NCBI GenBank assembly: GCA_964645835.1
Contig: CAZYDG010000072.1
Span: forward strand, 62,001 to 126,000
DNA: 64,000 nt
Source: CAZBME01 sp964645835
GTDB lineage: Bacteria; Desulfobacterota; Syntrophia; Syntrophales; UBA8958
Direction of reading: 5' to 3'
Made by a program: the position numbers and the translations under genes. The notes beneath the pieces are model-generated. The model saw only the letters and a list, made by a program, of their open reading frames with translations, was not told where the DNA came from and made no database searches. Shown here piece after piece: positions 49,610 through 58,174 of the stretch. Positions within the stretch are counted from its first letter, which is position 1, and the number at the start of each line of letters is the position of its first letter.

Positions 49610-51679
49610 ATGAAAGAGTTGTTACTTGAAATCGGAACCGAAGAAATCCCCGCCGCCTTTCTGCCGAAAGCGATGAAGGACATGGAGGACATGATCCGCA
49701 AGGCTTTCGACAGTGGAAGAATTACCTATGATCACGTCACGGCCATGGCAACACCGCGCCGTCTTTGCCTGGCCGTTGCAAATGTTTCGGAGAAACAAGA
49801 TGATCAAGTGATCGAAAAACTTGGACCGGCCAAGAAAGCCTCTTTCGACGATCAGGGAAATCCGTCTAAGGCGGCAATGGGTTTTGCCAGGGGTCAAGGG
49901 CTGGATATATCCGAACTGGAAACTGTCACCACCGAAAAGGGCGAATACCTGTGCGCCCGGAAAACCATCGCCGGCGTCAAAACAAAAACGCTCCTTCCGG
50001 AGATTCTCACACGTCTCATCACAGGCCTTTCTTTTAAGAAATCCATGCGCTGGTCGAACTTCGACATGCGTTTTGCAAGGCCGATTCATTGGATCGTTGC
50101 CCTCTTCGGCAATGACGTAGTTCCAATCCGCATCGAAAACATCGAAAGCGGCAATAAAAGCCACGGCCATCGTTTCTTGAGCCCCGTTTTCTTTGAGGTC
50201 TCAGGTCTTCAGGATTACCTTGAAAAGACGAAGGCCCACCATGTGATCGTCGATCCCGCGGAACGCCGGAAGATGATCATTGAACAAGCCGGCCGAATCG
50301 CCGGGACCGTCTCCGGGACACCCCTGCAAAACGACGACCTCCTTGAACAGGTCACATTTCTTGTCGAATACCCGGCGGCCGTGATCGGCAGCTTCGACGC
50401 CGAATATCTCAAGCTGCCTAAGGAAGTCCTGACGATTACCATGATGTCCCATCAGAAATACTTCCCTGTCATCGACAGCAAGGGTAATCTCCTGCCTTAT
50501 TTCATCACCATCGCCAATACCTTGGCACGGGACCCTGCCGTCGTCGTCCGGGGCAATGAAAAAGTCATCCGGGCAAGACTCTCCGACGCCCGCTTTTTCT
50601 TCGAAGAAGACATGAAAATCCCTCTGGAACGCCGTGTCGAAAACTTGGGAAAGGTTGTTTATCATCGGCTCCTGGGTACGTCTTATGAAAAGGTCATGCG
50701 GTTCCGCGCCTTGGCGGACTATCTCGCTGAGCAGATCAACCCGGCCCTGAAAGAGAAGACGGACCGCGCCGCGTATCTTGCCAAAGCCGATCTGGACACG
50801 CAGATGGTGGGTGAGTTCTCCGAGCTACAGGGGATTATGGGCCGGGAATACGCCCGGTTGTCCGGGGAAGACCCCATTGTTGCCAAGGCGATCTATGAAC
50901 ACTACCTGCCTGTGGCGGCAGGCGGTGCCCTGCCCGAAACGGACGAAGGCTCCATTGTCAGTATGGCCGACAAATTGGATACTATTGTCGGGTTCTTCGG
51001 CGTAGGCTTAGTACCCACCGGCACTGCCGACCCCTATGCCCTGAGGAGACAGGCCCTGGGAATCATCAACATCATCCTCAACAAGGCCTATCCCCTGAAA
51101 CTGGACGACATGATCGGCCAAAGCATTGCCATCCTGGGTGACAAGCGTCAACGTCCGGTTGAGGATATTCAGAAGGATGTCCTGGAGTTTTTCCGGGCCC
51201 GGTTCGAGAATCAGCTCCTCGCCCAGGGCCATACCTACGATGTCGTCGATGCCGTCCTGGCCCTCGGGATCTCCGATATACGCCGGGCCGTGAAAAAGAT
51301 TGAATCCATGGAAACCTTCAAAGGCCATCCCGATTTTCAACCCCTGGCCATCGCCTTCAAGCGGGCGGGCAATATCATCAAATCCTTTACGGGCGGATCG
51401 GTGAATGAAGCTCTGTTCCAAACGGCTGAAGAAACTTCCCTTTACGGTGCCTTGCAGGATACCCGCCGGAAGGCCGTTGAGCTTCTTAAGAAAGACGATT
51501 ATGAAGGGGCCTTGGTCGAGATGGCCCGTCTCAGGCAGCCCGTCGACGCCTTTTTCAACAGTGTCATGGTCATGGTTGACGATGAATCCGTTAAACATAA
51601 CCGCATGTCCCTCCTAGCGGAAATTACAGGGATTTTCCACCAAGTGGCCGATTTTTCCAAGATCGTCACTGAAGGCTGA
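49610..51679 (+). CDS. glyS: glycyl-tRNA synthetase beta subunit
   Basis: 689 residues from ATG 49610. The N-terminus LLLEIGTEEIPAAFLPKAM, then WSNFDMRFARPIHWIVALFG, TITMMSHQKYFPVID, and an HD-like/anticodon-binding C-terminal region (SFTGGSVNEALFQTAEE). The beta subunit recognises tRNA-Gly. Length is normal for the family. Confidence 0.97.
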   Translation: MKELLLEIGTEEIPAAFLPKAMKDMEDMIRKAFDSGRITYDHVTAMATPRRLCLAVANVSEKQDDQVIEKLGPAKKASFDDQGNPSKAAMGFARGQGLDISELETVTTEKGEYLCARKTIAGVKTKTLLPEILTRLITGLSFKKSMRWSNFDMRFARPIHWIVALFGNDVVPIRIENIESGNKSHGHRFLSPVFFEVSGLQDYLEKTKAHHVIVDPAERRKMIIEQAGRIAGTVSGTPLQNDDLLEQVTFLVEYPAAVIGSFDAEYLKLPKEVLTITMMSHQKYFPVIDSKGNLLPYFITIANTLARDPAVVVRGNEKVIRARLSDARFFFEEDMKIPLERRVENLGKVVYHRLLGTSYEKVMRFRALADYLAEQINPALKEKTDRAAYLAKADLDTQMVGEFSELQGIMGREYARLSGEDPIVAKAIYEHYLPVAAGGALPETDEGSIVSMADKLDTIVGFFGVGLVPTGTADPYALRRQALGIINIILNKAYPLKLDDMIGQSIAILGDKRQRPVEDIQKDVLEFFRARFENQLLAQGHTYDVVDAVLALGISDIRRAVKKIESMETFKGHPDFQPLAIAFKRAGNIIKSFTGGSVNEALFQTAEETSLYGALQDTRRKAVELLKKDDYEGALVEMARLRQPVDAFFNSVMVMVDDESVKHNRMSLLAEITGIFHQVADFSKIVTEG

Positions 51680-51722
51680 GGACGACGAACACTAAATGAT
51701 AATACGTAATCGGTGAAAAGAA

Positions 51723-54023
51723 ATGGTGGATCCAAGGCAAGACAAACAAATCAGCGAACTAGAAGATAAGCTACTCCTGCGGAAAAAACTGCAGGACATA
51801 ACCAATCGGATTCATTCGGCGCAAAATACCAAACAAATTCTCGTCGATTTAAGAGACGGTATTCTCAATCTTTTCAACACCTATTATCTGACCATCTATG
51901 TCGTCGATCGGCCGAGAAACGAAATTTACTCCATGTTTCTGTCTCCAGCCGATAAACTAAACGAGATCCGTGTGCCGATAAGCAATAAAAGCATTGCCGG
52001 GTTTGTGGCCAACAGCGGTCAAGTACTTAACATTGCCGACGCTTATGATGAAAAAGAGCTGAAGTTTATCCATAGAGAACTCTCCTTCGATATCAGCTGG
52101 GACAAAAAGTCAGGCGTCAGAACCAGGGAGATTTTGTGCGCCCCCATCTATCACAACAGCAAGCTTATGGGCGTGATCCAGCTGTTGAACAAAAAGACGG
52201 GGACGGGTAGATTTTCTGAAGATGAACTCGGATTTGTACAGGAAATATCGGAAGTACTGGGTGTGGCGTTTTACAATCAGGAGCGGTATGCCCGCCGGCG
52301 GAAAACGCGCTTCGACTATCTCATAAGCCGCGATCTCCTTAAGGAAGAGGAACTGGACAGCGCCTGGGAGGAATCCCGGGAACAGAAGGAAACGATGGAA
52401 CAGTTCCTGATGAAGAAATACAAAATCAGCAAGGATGATATCGGAAAATCCTTTGAAGAATTTTTCCGTTGTAAATTTATTCAGTTCAACGACCGTCTGC
52501 CCATTCCCGGCGATCTTTTGAAAAACCTCAAAAGGGATTATTTGCGGCGGGAATTATGGGTACCTATTGAAAAGATCGAAGGTAATATCCATATTCTCGT
52601 GGATGATCCCAATAACATCATCAAGCGGGATCAGATCGAAAGCCTCTTAAGGACGAAGGCCATAAAATACGATGTGGCCCTCCCGGAAGACATCATTAAA
52701 TTCATCAACCATTTCTTTCAAACACCGGAAGATGAAACGTCCATTTCCGACATTCTAGGCAAGTTGGACGCCGAAGACACTGATGAAAACGATGTCGATG
52801 AGGGGGATATCGTCACCGAATCGGACAGCGTCATCATGCAGCTTGTCAACAAGATCATCAATGATGCCTTCAACCGGCGGACCTCGGATATTCACATCGA
52901 GCCCAATGTCGGCAAGAAAAACGTCGAGGTCCGCTTCCGTGTGGACGGCGACTGCGCCCTCTACCAGACCGTCCCTTTCAGCTATCGGGCCGCTCTCATC
53001 TCGAGGATCAAGATCATGTCGAATCTCGACATTACGGTCAAAAGAATGCCTCAGGACGGCAAGATCAAGTTCCGGCGCCCCGGAGGCGATGAAATCGAAT
53101 TGCGCGTCGCTACAATACCCACTCAGGGCGGAGTCGAGGATGTGGTCATGCGTATCCTCGCCAAGGGTGAGACCTTGCCCTTGGAAGCCATGGGAATGCT
53201 AAAACGAAATTACGGCGAGCTTGTAAAGTCATGCGAAAAACCATATGGGATGATTCTCGTTGTGGGGCCCACGGGTTCCGGAAAAACGACAACGCTCCAC
53301 GCGGCCCTGCACCACATCAACAAACCGGACAGGAAGATCTGGACGGCGGAAGATCCCGTGGAAATTACCCAGTACGGTCTGCGTCAGGTTCAGGTGCAGC
53401 CTAAAATCGGCTTTGACTTTGCCGCCGCCATGAGGGCTTTTCTTCGTGCTGACCCGGACGTCATTATGGTCGGTGAAATGCGTGATTTCGAAACAGCAAA
53501 AACAGGCGTCGAGGCATCCCTGACAGGCCATCTCGTCTTCAGCACCCTCCATACGAACAGTGCTCCGGAAACGATTACCCGTCTTTTGGATATGGGCATT
53601 GATCCCTTGAATTTCGCCGACGCCCTTCTGTCAATTTTAGCCCAGCGTCTCGTCCGGACCCTTTGCAAGAACTGTAAGGAACCATACCACCCGACACCGG
53701 AAGAATATGATGAAATAGTCGAGAGTTACGGTAAAGAAGATTTTGAAAAGCTCAACATTCAATACTCGAACGATATGACCCTCTACCGTCCGAAGGGTTG
53801 CGACATCTGCGACAAATCGGGATATAAGGGCCGAATAGGCATCCATGAACTCCTTGTAGCATCCGACAGCATCAAACGGTTGATCCAGAAACACGAGTCC
53901 GTCGAGGTTATCCGGGAAAATGCTATGAATGAAGGAATGACCACTCTGCTTCAAGACGGTATTCAAAAATCCCTTCAGGGCATAACGGACTTCAAGCAGG
54001 TCCGGAGGGTCTGCATCAAGTAA
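51723..54023 (+). CDS. GspE/PilB-type secretion ATPase with N-terminal GAF domain
   Basis: 766 residues. A GAF domain spans about 20-190 (ITNRIHSAQNTKQILVDLRD, then VPISNKSIAGFVANSGQVLN and LCAPIYHNSKLMGVIQLLNK). A GspE N-terminal domain lies at about 200-330. The ATPase follows: TSDIHIEP, Walker A VVGPTGSGKTT near 513, Asp box AEDPVE, Walker B DPDVIMVGEMRD, His box STLHTN, and the Cys pairs CKNCKEP and CDICDKSGYKGR. It powers pilus or pseudopilus assembly or type II secretion. The GAF fusion suggests control by a small ligand or cyclic nucleotide. It is far from the pilin genes. Confidence 0.9.
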   Translation: MVDPRQDKQISELEDKLLLRKKLQDITNRIHSAQNTKQILVDLRDGILNLFNTYYLTIYVVDRPRNEIYSMFLSPADKLNEIRVPISNKSIAGFVANSGQVLNIADAYDEKELKFIHRELSFDISWDKKSGVRTREILCAPIYHNSKLMGVIQLLNKKTGTGRFSEDELGFVQEISEVLGVAFYNQERYARRRKTRFDYLISRDLLKEEELDSAWEESREQKETMEQFLMKKYKISKDDIGKSFEEFFRCKFIQFNDRLPIPGDLLKNLKRDYLRRELWVPIEKIEGNIHILVDDPNNIIKRDQIESLLRTKAIKYDVALPEDIIKFINHFFQTPEDETSISDILGKLDAEDTDENDVDEGDIVTESDSVIMQLVNKIINDAFNRRTSDIHIEPNVGKKNVEVRFRVDGDCALYQTVPFSYRAALISRIKIMSNLDITVKRMPQDGKIKFRRPGGDEIELRVATIPTQGGVEDVVMRILAKGETLPLEAMGMLKRNYGELVKSCEKPYGMILVVGPTGSGKTTTLHAALHHINKPDRKIWTAEDPVEITQYGLRQVQVQPKIGFDFAAAMRAFLRADPDVIMVGEMRDFETAKTGVEASLTGHLVFSTLHTNSAPETITRLLDMGIDPLNFADALLSILAQRLVRTLCKNCKEPYHPTPEEYDEIVESYGKEDFEKLNIQYSNDMTLYRPKGCDICDKSGYKGRIGIHELLVASDSIKRLIQKHESVEVIRENAMNEGMTTLLQDGIQKSLQGITDFKQVRRVCIK

Positions 54024-54201
54024 AACCGAAGAACAACCAGCAGAAGACTGAAGGCAAAAGGCCGACGTTAGTAAAGCGGTATTCTATTGCCTGTTTCCTG
54101 ACGTCTTCCGCCTTATCGTTTTGGCTTTTTGTCTTCCAGACCATAGTTATACTATTCTTAATAATCGTAAAGCCTAGTTTCTCTATAGAATATTTTTCTA
54201 C

Positions 54202-54230
54202 TTGACAGTTGAACTATATCTAGATACCAT
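54202..54230 (+). promoter_or_regulatory. tetR promoter with palindromic operator candidate
   Basis: TTGACA (54202-54207), 17 nt, TACCAT (54225-54230). The perfect palindrome TATCTAGATA (54217-54226) lies between the hexamers and could be the TetR-family repressor's own binding site. Confidence 0.55.
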
Positions 54231-54257
54231 ACGGATCAAGCAACGAAAGGAAGCAGT

Positions 54258-55016
54258 ATGGCTATTCAATGTGCAACAAAGAGCAGGAAAGAGCGCATCA
54301 TGGAAGCGGCATTATCTATCTTTGCCGAAAAAGGGTTCCAGGCGGCAACCATCTCCGAAATCAGCAAAGAAGCCGGTGTCTCGGAAGCCACCGTTTACGA
54401 ACATTTCGGTACAAAGGAAGATCTGCTGCTGGCCATTCCCGAACAGATATCCAATGACGGATACGAGCAGATAGAACGGGTCCTTCCCTATATCCATGAC
54501 ACAGAGGGACGAATCAGGGTCATCATGCAAGGCTTGATACAGACCTACCAGACCAATCCCGACTACTCAGCCCTGATTTTGCTTCAGCTTCTGTCCAACA
54601 AACGATTCCGGCAGACGGAAGCCCATGCCGCTATACGACGCACGACCCATAGTTTGTTACAACGCATCAAGGAAGGCATCCAAGACGGAACTTTCAGGAA
54701 AGATACCAATCCTTACCTGATCCGTTCCATTCTGCTGGGAACCGTCGAGCATTTGTTTATTCATTGGCACATGAAAGGTAAACCGGAGAAAGAAGCGAAT
54801 ATCATGGATCTACTGAATCCATTTTTTGAAATTGTCATGAAAGGCATCAGGGCAAAAGATGAATCGTCCGACCAGATCATCCGGTTGAAGATTGAAGACA
54901 TCGACTTCCTCAAGCAGGTCCTCCGACCTACAGGTAGCCCGGCAACTGAGGATTCCGAACCGGCCAAGACAAAGGAAAAGGACAAAAAAAGCCGCAAAAA
55001 AATGCCGGCTCAATGA
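54258..55016 (+). CDS. TetR-family transcriptional regulator
   Basis: 252 residues. The N-terminal helix-turn-helix is IMEAALSIFAEKGFQAATIS then EISKEAGVSEATVYEHFGTK, near residues 15-55. The ligand domain follows and ends in an unusual Lys-rich tail (TKEKDKKSRKKMPAQ). GAAAGGAAGCAGT precedes the ATG. It resembles FadR/AcrR-type regulators of fatty acid degradation. The SDR and oxidoreductase genes follow on the same strand after 13 nt and 13 nt, so it likely controls this operon in response to an acyl-CoA (inference). Confidence 0.9.
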   Translation: MAIQCATKSRKERIMEAALSIFAEKGFQAATISEISKEAGVSEATVYEHFGTKEDLLLAIPEQISNDGYEQIERVLPYIHDTEGRIRVIMQGLIQTYQTNPDYSALILLQLLSNKRFRQTEAHAAIRRTTHSLLQRIKEGIQDGTFRKDTNPYLIRSILLGTVEHLFIHWHMKGKPEKEANIMDLLNPFFEIVMKGIRAKDESSDQIIRLKIEDIDFLKQVLRPTGSPATEDSEPAKTKEKDKKSRKKMPAQ

Positions 55017-55029
55017 AAGGAGTATTTCA

Positions 55030-55842
55030 ATGTTTGATCTATCCAAGTTTTCTCTAAAGGATAAAGTAGCCATTATAACGGGAGGCAGCCGCGGCATCGG
55101 CCAAGGCATAGCCTATGGTTTTGCCAAGGCCGGCGCCAAGGTGGTCATCACCAGCCGCAAAGCCCAGGATCTCGAGGCTACGGCCGCCGAAATCAAAGCC
55201 TTCGGCGGAGAAGCGCTGGTCCTTCCCGCCCATCTGGGAAAGATGGATGAGATAAAGAAAGTCGTCAATACCGTCATCGATAAATACGGCCGGATCGACA
55301 TCCTGGTCAATAACGCCGGTGCCAGTCCCTCCATGGGTACTGTCCTGGACTCCGACGAGCGCCTTTGGGACACGATCATGAACCTGAACTTGAAGGGACT
55401 GTATTTCCTCAGCCAGGCCTGCGCCAATATCATGAAGAACCAGGGCGGAGGTAAGATCATCAATGTGGCTTCCATTGACGGCTTCAAGCCGGAACCCTTC
55501 GTCAGCGTCTATTCCATATCCAAAGCGGGTGTCCGCATGATCACAAAGGCCTTTGCCGCAGAGCTGGCCCCTTACAACATCCAGGTGAACACCATCGCCC
55601 CCGGTCCCATCAGCACCAAGATGATGGATTCCCATTGGTGGAACCTGACGCCGGAAGAAGCAAAAAAAGCAAAGGAAGAACTCGAGAAGGCCCTGCCGAT
55701 GCGCCGCATCGGCATTCCTGATGATATCGCCGGGGCGGCCATTTATCTAGCGTCCGAGGCATCCAGCTACACCACGGGAACTGAGATTATCATCGACGGC
55801 GCCGTACTACTGGCCAATATAAACCTTGCGGAGGGGCACTAA
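55030..55842 (+). CDS. short-chain dehydrogenase/reductase (3-oxoacyl reductase type)
   Basis: 270 residues from ATG 55030 with AAAGGAG 8 nt upstream. The NAD(P) motif TGGSRGIGQGIAYGF, NNAGASPSMG, the catalytic Ser in INVASIDGF and the Tyr-x3-Lys in VYSISKAGVRM are all present. C-terminal GTEIIIDGAVLL is typical of FabG-like SDRs. It probably acts on a 3-hydroxyacyl or 3-oxoacyl CoA. It sits between TetR and an FMN oxidoreductase. Confidence 0.93.
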   Translation: MFDLSKFSLKDKVAIITGGSRGIGQGIAYGFAKAGAKVVITSRKAQDLEATAAEIKAFGGEALVLPAHLGKMDEIKKVVNTVIDKYGRIDILVNNAGASPSMGTVLDSDERLWDTIMNLNLKGLYFLSQACANIMKNQGGGKIINVASIDGFKPEPFVSVYSISKAGVRMITKAFAAELAPYNIQVNTIAPGPISTKMMDSHWWNLTPEEAKKAKEELEKALPMRRIGIPDDIAGAAIYLASEASSYTTGTEIIIDGAVLLANINLAEGH

Positions 55843-55855
55843 GAAGAGAAGCGCA

Positions 55856-57814
55856 ATGAAGACATTAGAACATCTATTGGCTCCCATAAGTATAAAATCC
55901 ATGGGTATACCGAACCGGGTCGTCATGCCGGCTATGGGAACTGCTCTCGGCAATGACGACAGCACGGTCAGCGAGGCAAACATCGCATACATGAAACGCC
56001 GGGCACAAAGCGGCGCCGGGCTCATTATCACGGAGATTACTGAAGTGCATCCTCTCGGCTCCGTCTCACCCAGATGCCTGGGAGTCTGGGATGACAAATT
56101 CATCCCGGGTCTGAGCCGGCTTGCCGAGACGGTCCATGCCCAGGGCAGCAAGATCGCCATGCAGCTTCACCATAGCGGCCGCGAAAACTACCTGCTGCAA
56201 AGGAAAAACAAAGCCATAGGGCCTTCAGCCATCCCGAGCTTTATCTTTGGTTTTCTGGGGGCGCCGCGTGAGATGACTCCGGAAGACATTGAGGAAGCCA
56301 TCGCCGCTTTCGGCAGCGCGGCTATTCGTGCAAAAGCGGCCGGATTCGATGCCGTGGAACTTCATGGTGCGCATGGTTATCTGCTTATGCAGTTTCTATC
56401 CGCCCATTGTAATCAGCGAACTGATCAATACGGGGGCGACTTCCGGGGGCGTTCCCGCTTTATGATCGAGTGCCTTCGGGAGGTGCGCAGGCAAGTCGGT
56501 AAAGACTTCCCGATATCCATTCGTATTTCCGGCGAGGAATGTATCAGGAACGGCTATACGATTGCCGACATGCAGACTATCATCCCCGATCTGGTCAATG
56601 CCGGTGCGGATATCATCAACGTCTCCTTCGGCACCCACGGAAACCCCGATGTGAACATCGATACGCCGAACCCAAGCGCCCCTGTCGAATATGCCCCGGG
56701 CTTTAAGGCCCATCTAGCCCGAAAAATCAAAGAGGTGACCGATGTACCCATCATCTCCGTCGGACGCTATGTCGACCCTTATTCAATGGACGATGTGATC
56801 GCCCGGGGGGACGCCGACCTGATCGCCGTTGCGAGGCAACATTTGGCTGACCCGGATTTCCTAATAAACGCCAGGGAGGGACATCCGGAAGACACGCTTG
56901 AATGCCTGGCCTGCAATCAGGGATGCATTGAGCGCCTGTCTTTGGAACAGTTACCAATTCGCTGCGCCATTAATCCGGAAACCGGGCAGGAGTTGTTATA
57001 CCCCGTTGGACCAGCAACAGTCAGCCACAACGTATGGGTTGCGGGCAGCGGCCCGGGCGGTTTGTCGGCGGCATTCGAAGCTGCACGGCTTGGTCATCGG
57101 GTCACAGTTCTCGAACAGGATAAAGATATAGGCGGGCAAATTAGGTATGCAGCCAAGGCACCCCATAAATCTGTCTACGGCAGATTCATCCGGACCCTCG
57201 CGGCAAAATGTGTAAAACAGGGTGTAGAGATCAAAACGGGCACGGAGGTCACGGAAACCATGATCGAGGCGGGTAAACCCGATGTCGTCATCCTGGCCAT
57301 CGGCGCCGATAAATCCACCTGTCCGGCCGAAGGTATTAACACATCGGTGGTTTGCGACGCCTGGCAGATCCTGGATGGCGAAATAACACCCAAGGACCAT
57401 GTCGTGGTCATCGGCGGAGGTCTGGTCGGCATGGAAACGGCTGATTTCCTCTGCGAAAGGGGCATCAAGGATATTACCCTGGTCGAGATGCTGCAAACTT
57501 CACCTGTTCAAGCACTGGCTGCACATGGATTTATGCTCCATAAGCGTTTGCGGGCAGCGGGCGTCAGGCTGATGTTCGGCACAACCGTAAAACTGATCGA
57601 AGCGGAGTCGGTTACTGTTACCAAGAACGGCGAAGAACGGAAACTCGAGCCTGTCAACCAGGTCATAGTTGCTGTCGGCGTCACCCCAAGAATGGCCCTT
57701 AAAGATATGCTTCAAGCGAAAGGTATTCGCCACTTCATCGTCGGCGACGCCATTGCCCCACGCAGGATTATCGAGGCAACAACTGAAGGGGCCAAAGCGG
57801 CCTGGGCGATCTGA
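55856..57814 (+). CDS. FMN/FAD/4Fe-4S oxidoreductase, 2,4-dienoyl-CoA reductase-like
   Basis: 652 residues. N-terminal OYE-type TIM barrel (NRVVMPAMGTAL, IAMQLHHSGREN, GFDAVELHGAHGYLLMQFLS, then RTDQYGGDFRGRSRF). A cluster-binding stretch CLACNQGCIERL followed by a later Cys (RCAINP) lies near 345-370. The C-terminal part is an FAD/NAD(P)-binding half with VAGSGPGGLSAAFEAARLGH and VVIGGGLVGMETADFLCERG. The order matches FadH/trimethylamine dehydrogenase family enzymes. It would reduce enoyl or dienoyl thioesters. It is the last gene of the TetR operon. Confidence 0.92.
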   Translation: MKTLEHLLAPISIKSMGIPNRVVMPAMGTALGNDDSTVSEANIAYMKRRAQSGAGLIITEITEVHPLGSVSPRCLGVWDDKFIPGLSRLAETVHAQGSKIAMQLHHSGRENYLLQRKNKAIGPSAIPSFIFGFLGAPREMTPEDIEEAIAAFGSAAIRAKAAGFDAVELHGAHGYLLMQFLSAHCNQRTDQYGGDFRGRSRFMIECLREVRRQVGKDFPISIRISGEECIRNGYTIADMQTIIPDLVNAGADIINVSFGTHGNPDVNIDTPNPSAPVEYAPGFKAHLARKIKEVTDVPIISVGRYVDPYSMDDVIARGDADLIAVARQHLADPDFLINAREGHPEDTLECLACNQGCIERLSLEQLPIRCAINPETGQELLYPVGPATVSHNVWVAGSGPGGLSAAFEAARLGHRVTVLEQDKDIGGQIRYAAKAPHKSVYGRFIRTLAAKCVKQGVEIKTGTEVTETMIEAGKPDVVILAIGADKSTCPAEGINTSVVCDAWQILDGEITPKDHVVVIGGGLVGMETADFLCERGIKDITLVEMLQTSPVQALAAHGFMLHKRLRAAGVRLMFGTTVKLIEAESVTVTKNGEERKLEPVNQVIVAVGVTPRMALKDMLQAKGIRHFIVGDAIAPRRIIEATTEGAKAAWAI

Positions 57815-58174
57815 ATCAGCAAGCTGCTGAAAAACATCCATCCCGCGCTTTCGCGGGAAACCTCCCCCTGCACCCCCTCCAGAGGGGGACATGCCACTGC
57901 AAAATTTCCGGTTCCCTCCCCTTCAAGGGGAGGGTCAGGGTGGGATGGGGTTAAAATACTATCATTGTAAAATATCCGTCCCTACAGGAATGGTTCAGTA
58001 CCCTCTTGAAAAACTCAAATGTCCAATCTCCAGCCAGTCCTTTAGGGCTGCAATAAACAGGCACAGGTCTGAAGCCCTGCACTACATTTCCCTCAATGAA
58101 AGAACCGAATCTAAATCATGCTTCAGCTTTTTGCGGTCCTTGAGACAGGGTATCTTTGAACAGTCTGCTAATGA
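57815..58174. other. 360-nt repeat-rich intergenic region
   Basis: No gene is supported. It is bounded by AGCAAGCTGCTGAAAAACATCC (left, about 57819) and ATCTTTGAACAGTCTGCT (right, about 58152), which resemble family A ends. In between are the hairpin CCCGCG-CTTT-CGCGGG (57843-57858), the 21-nt palindrome CCCTCCCCTT-C-AAGGGGAGGG (about 57915-57935) and the G-rich GTCAGGGTGGGATGGGG (family C, also reversed near 35045). Confidence 0.6.
57915..57955. repeat. family C G/C-rich palindrome
   Basis: A perfect 10+1+10 palindrome (CCCTCCCCTT-C-AAGGGGAGGG) is followed by TCAGGGTGGGATGGGG. The reverse form CCCCATCCCCCTCCTGACC occurs at about 35047-35066. It is a dispersed intergenic repeat type seen in many proteobacteria (general knowledge). 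Confidence 0.6.
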
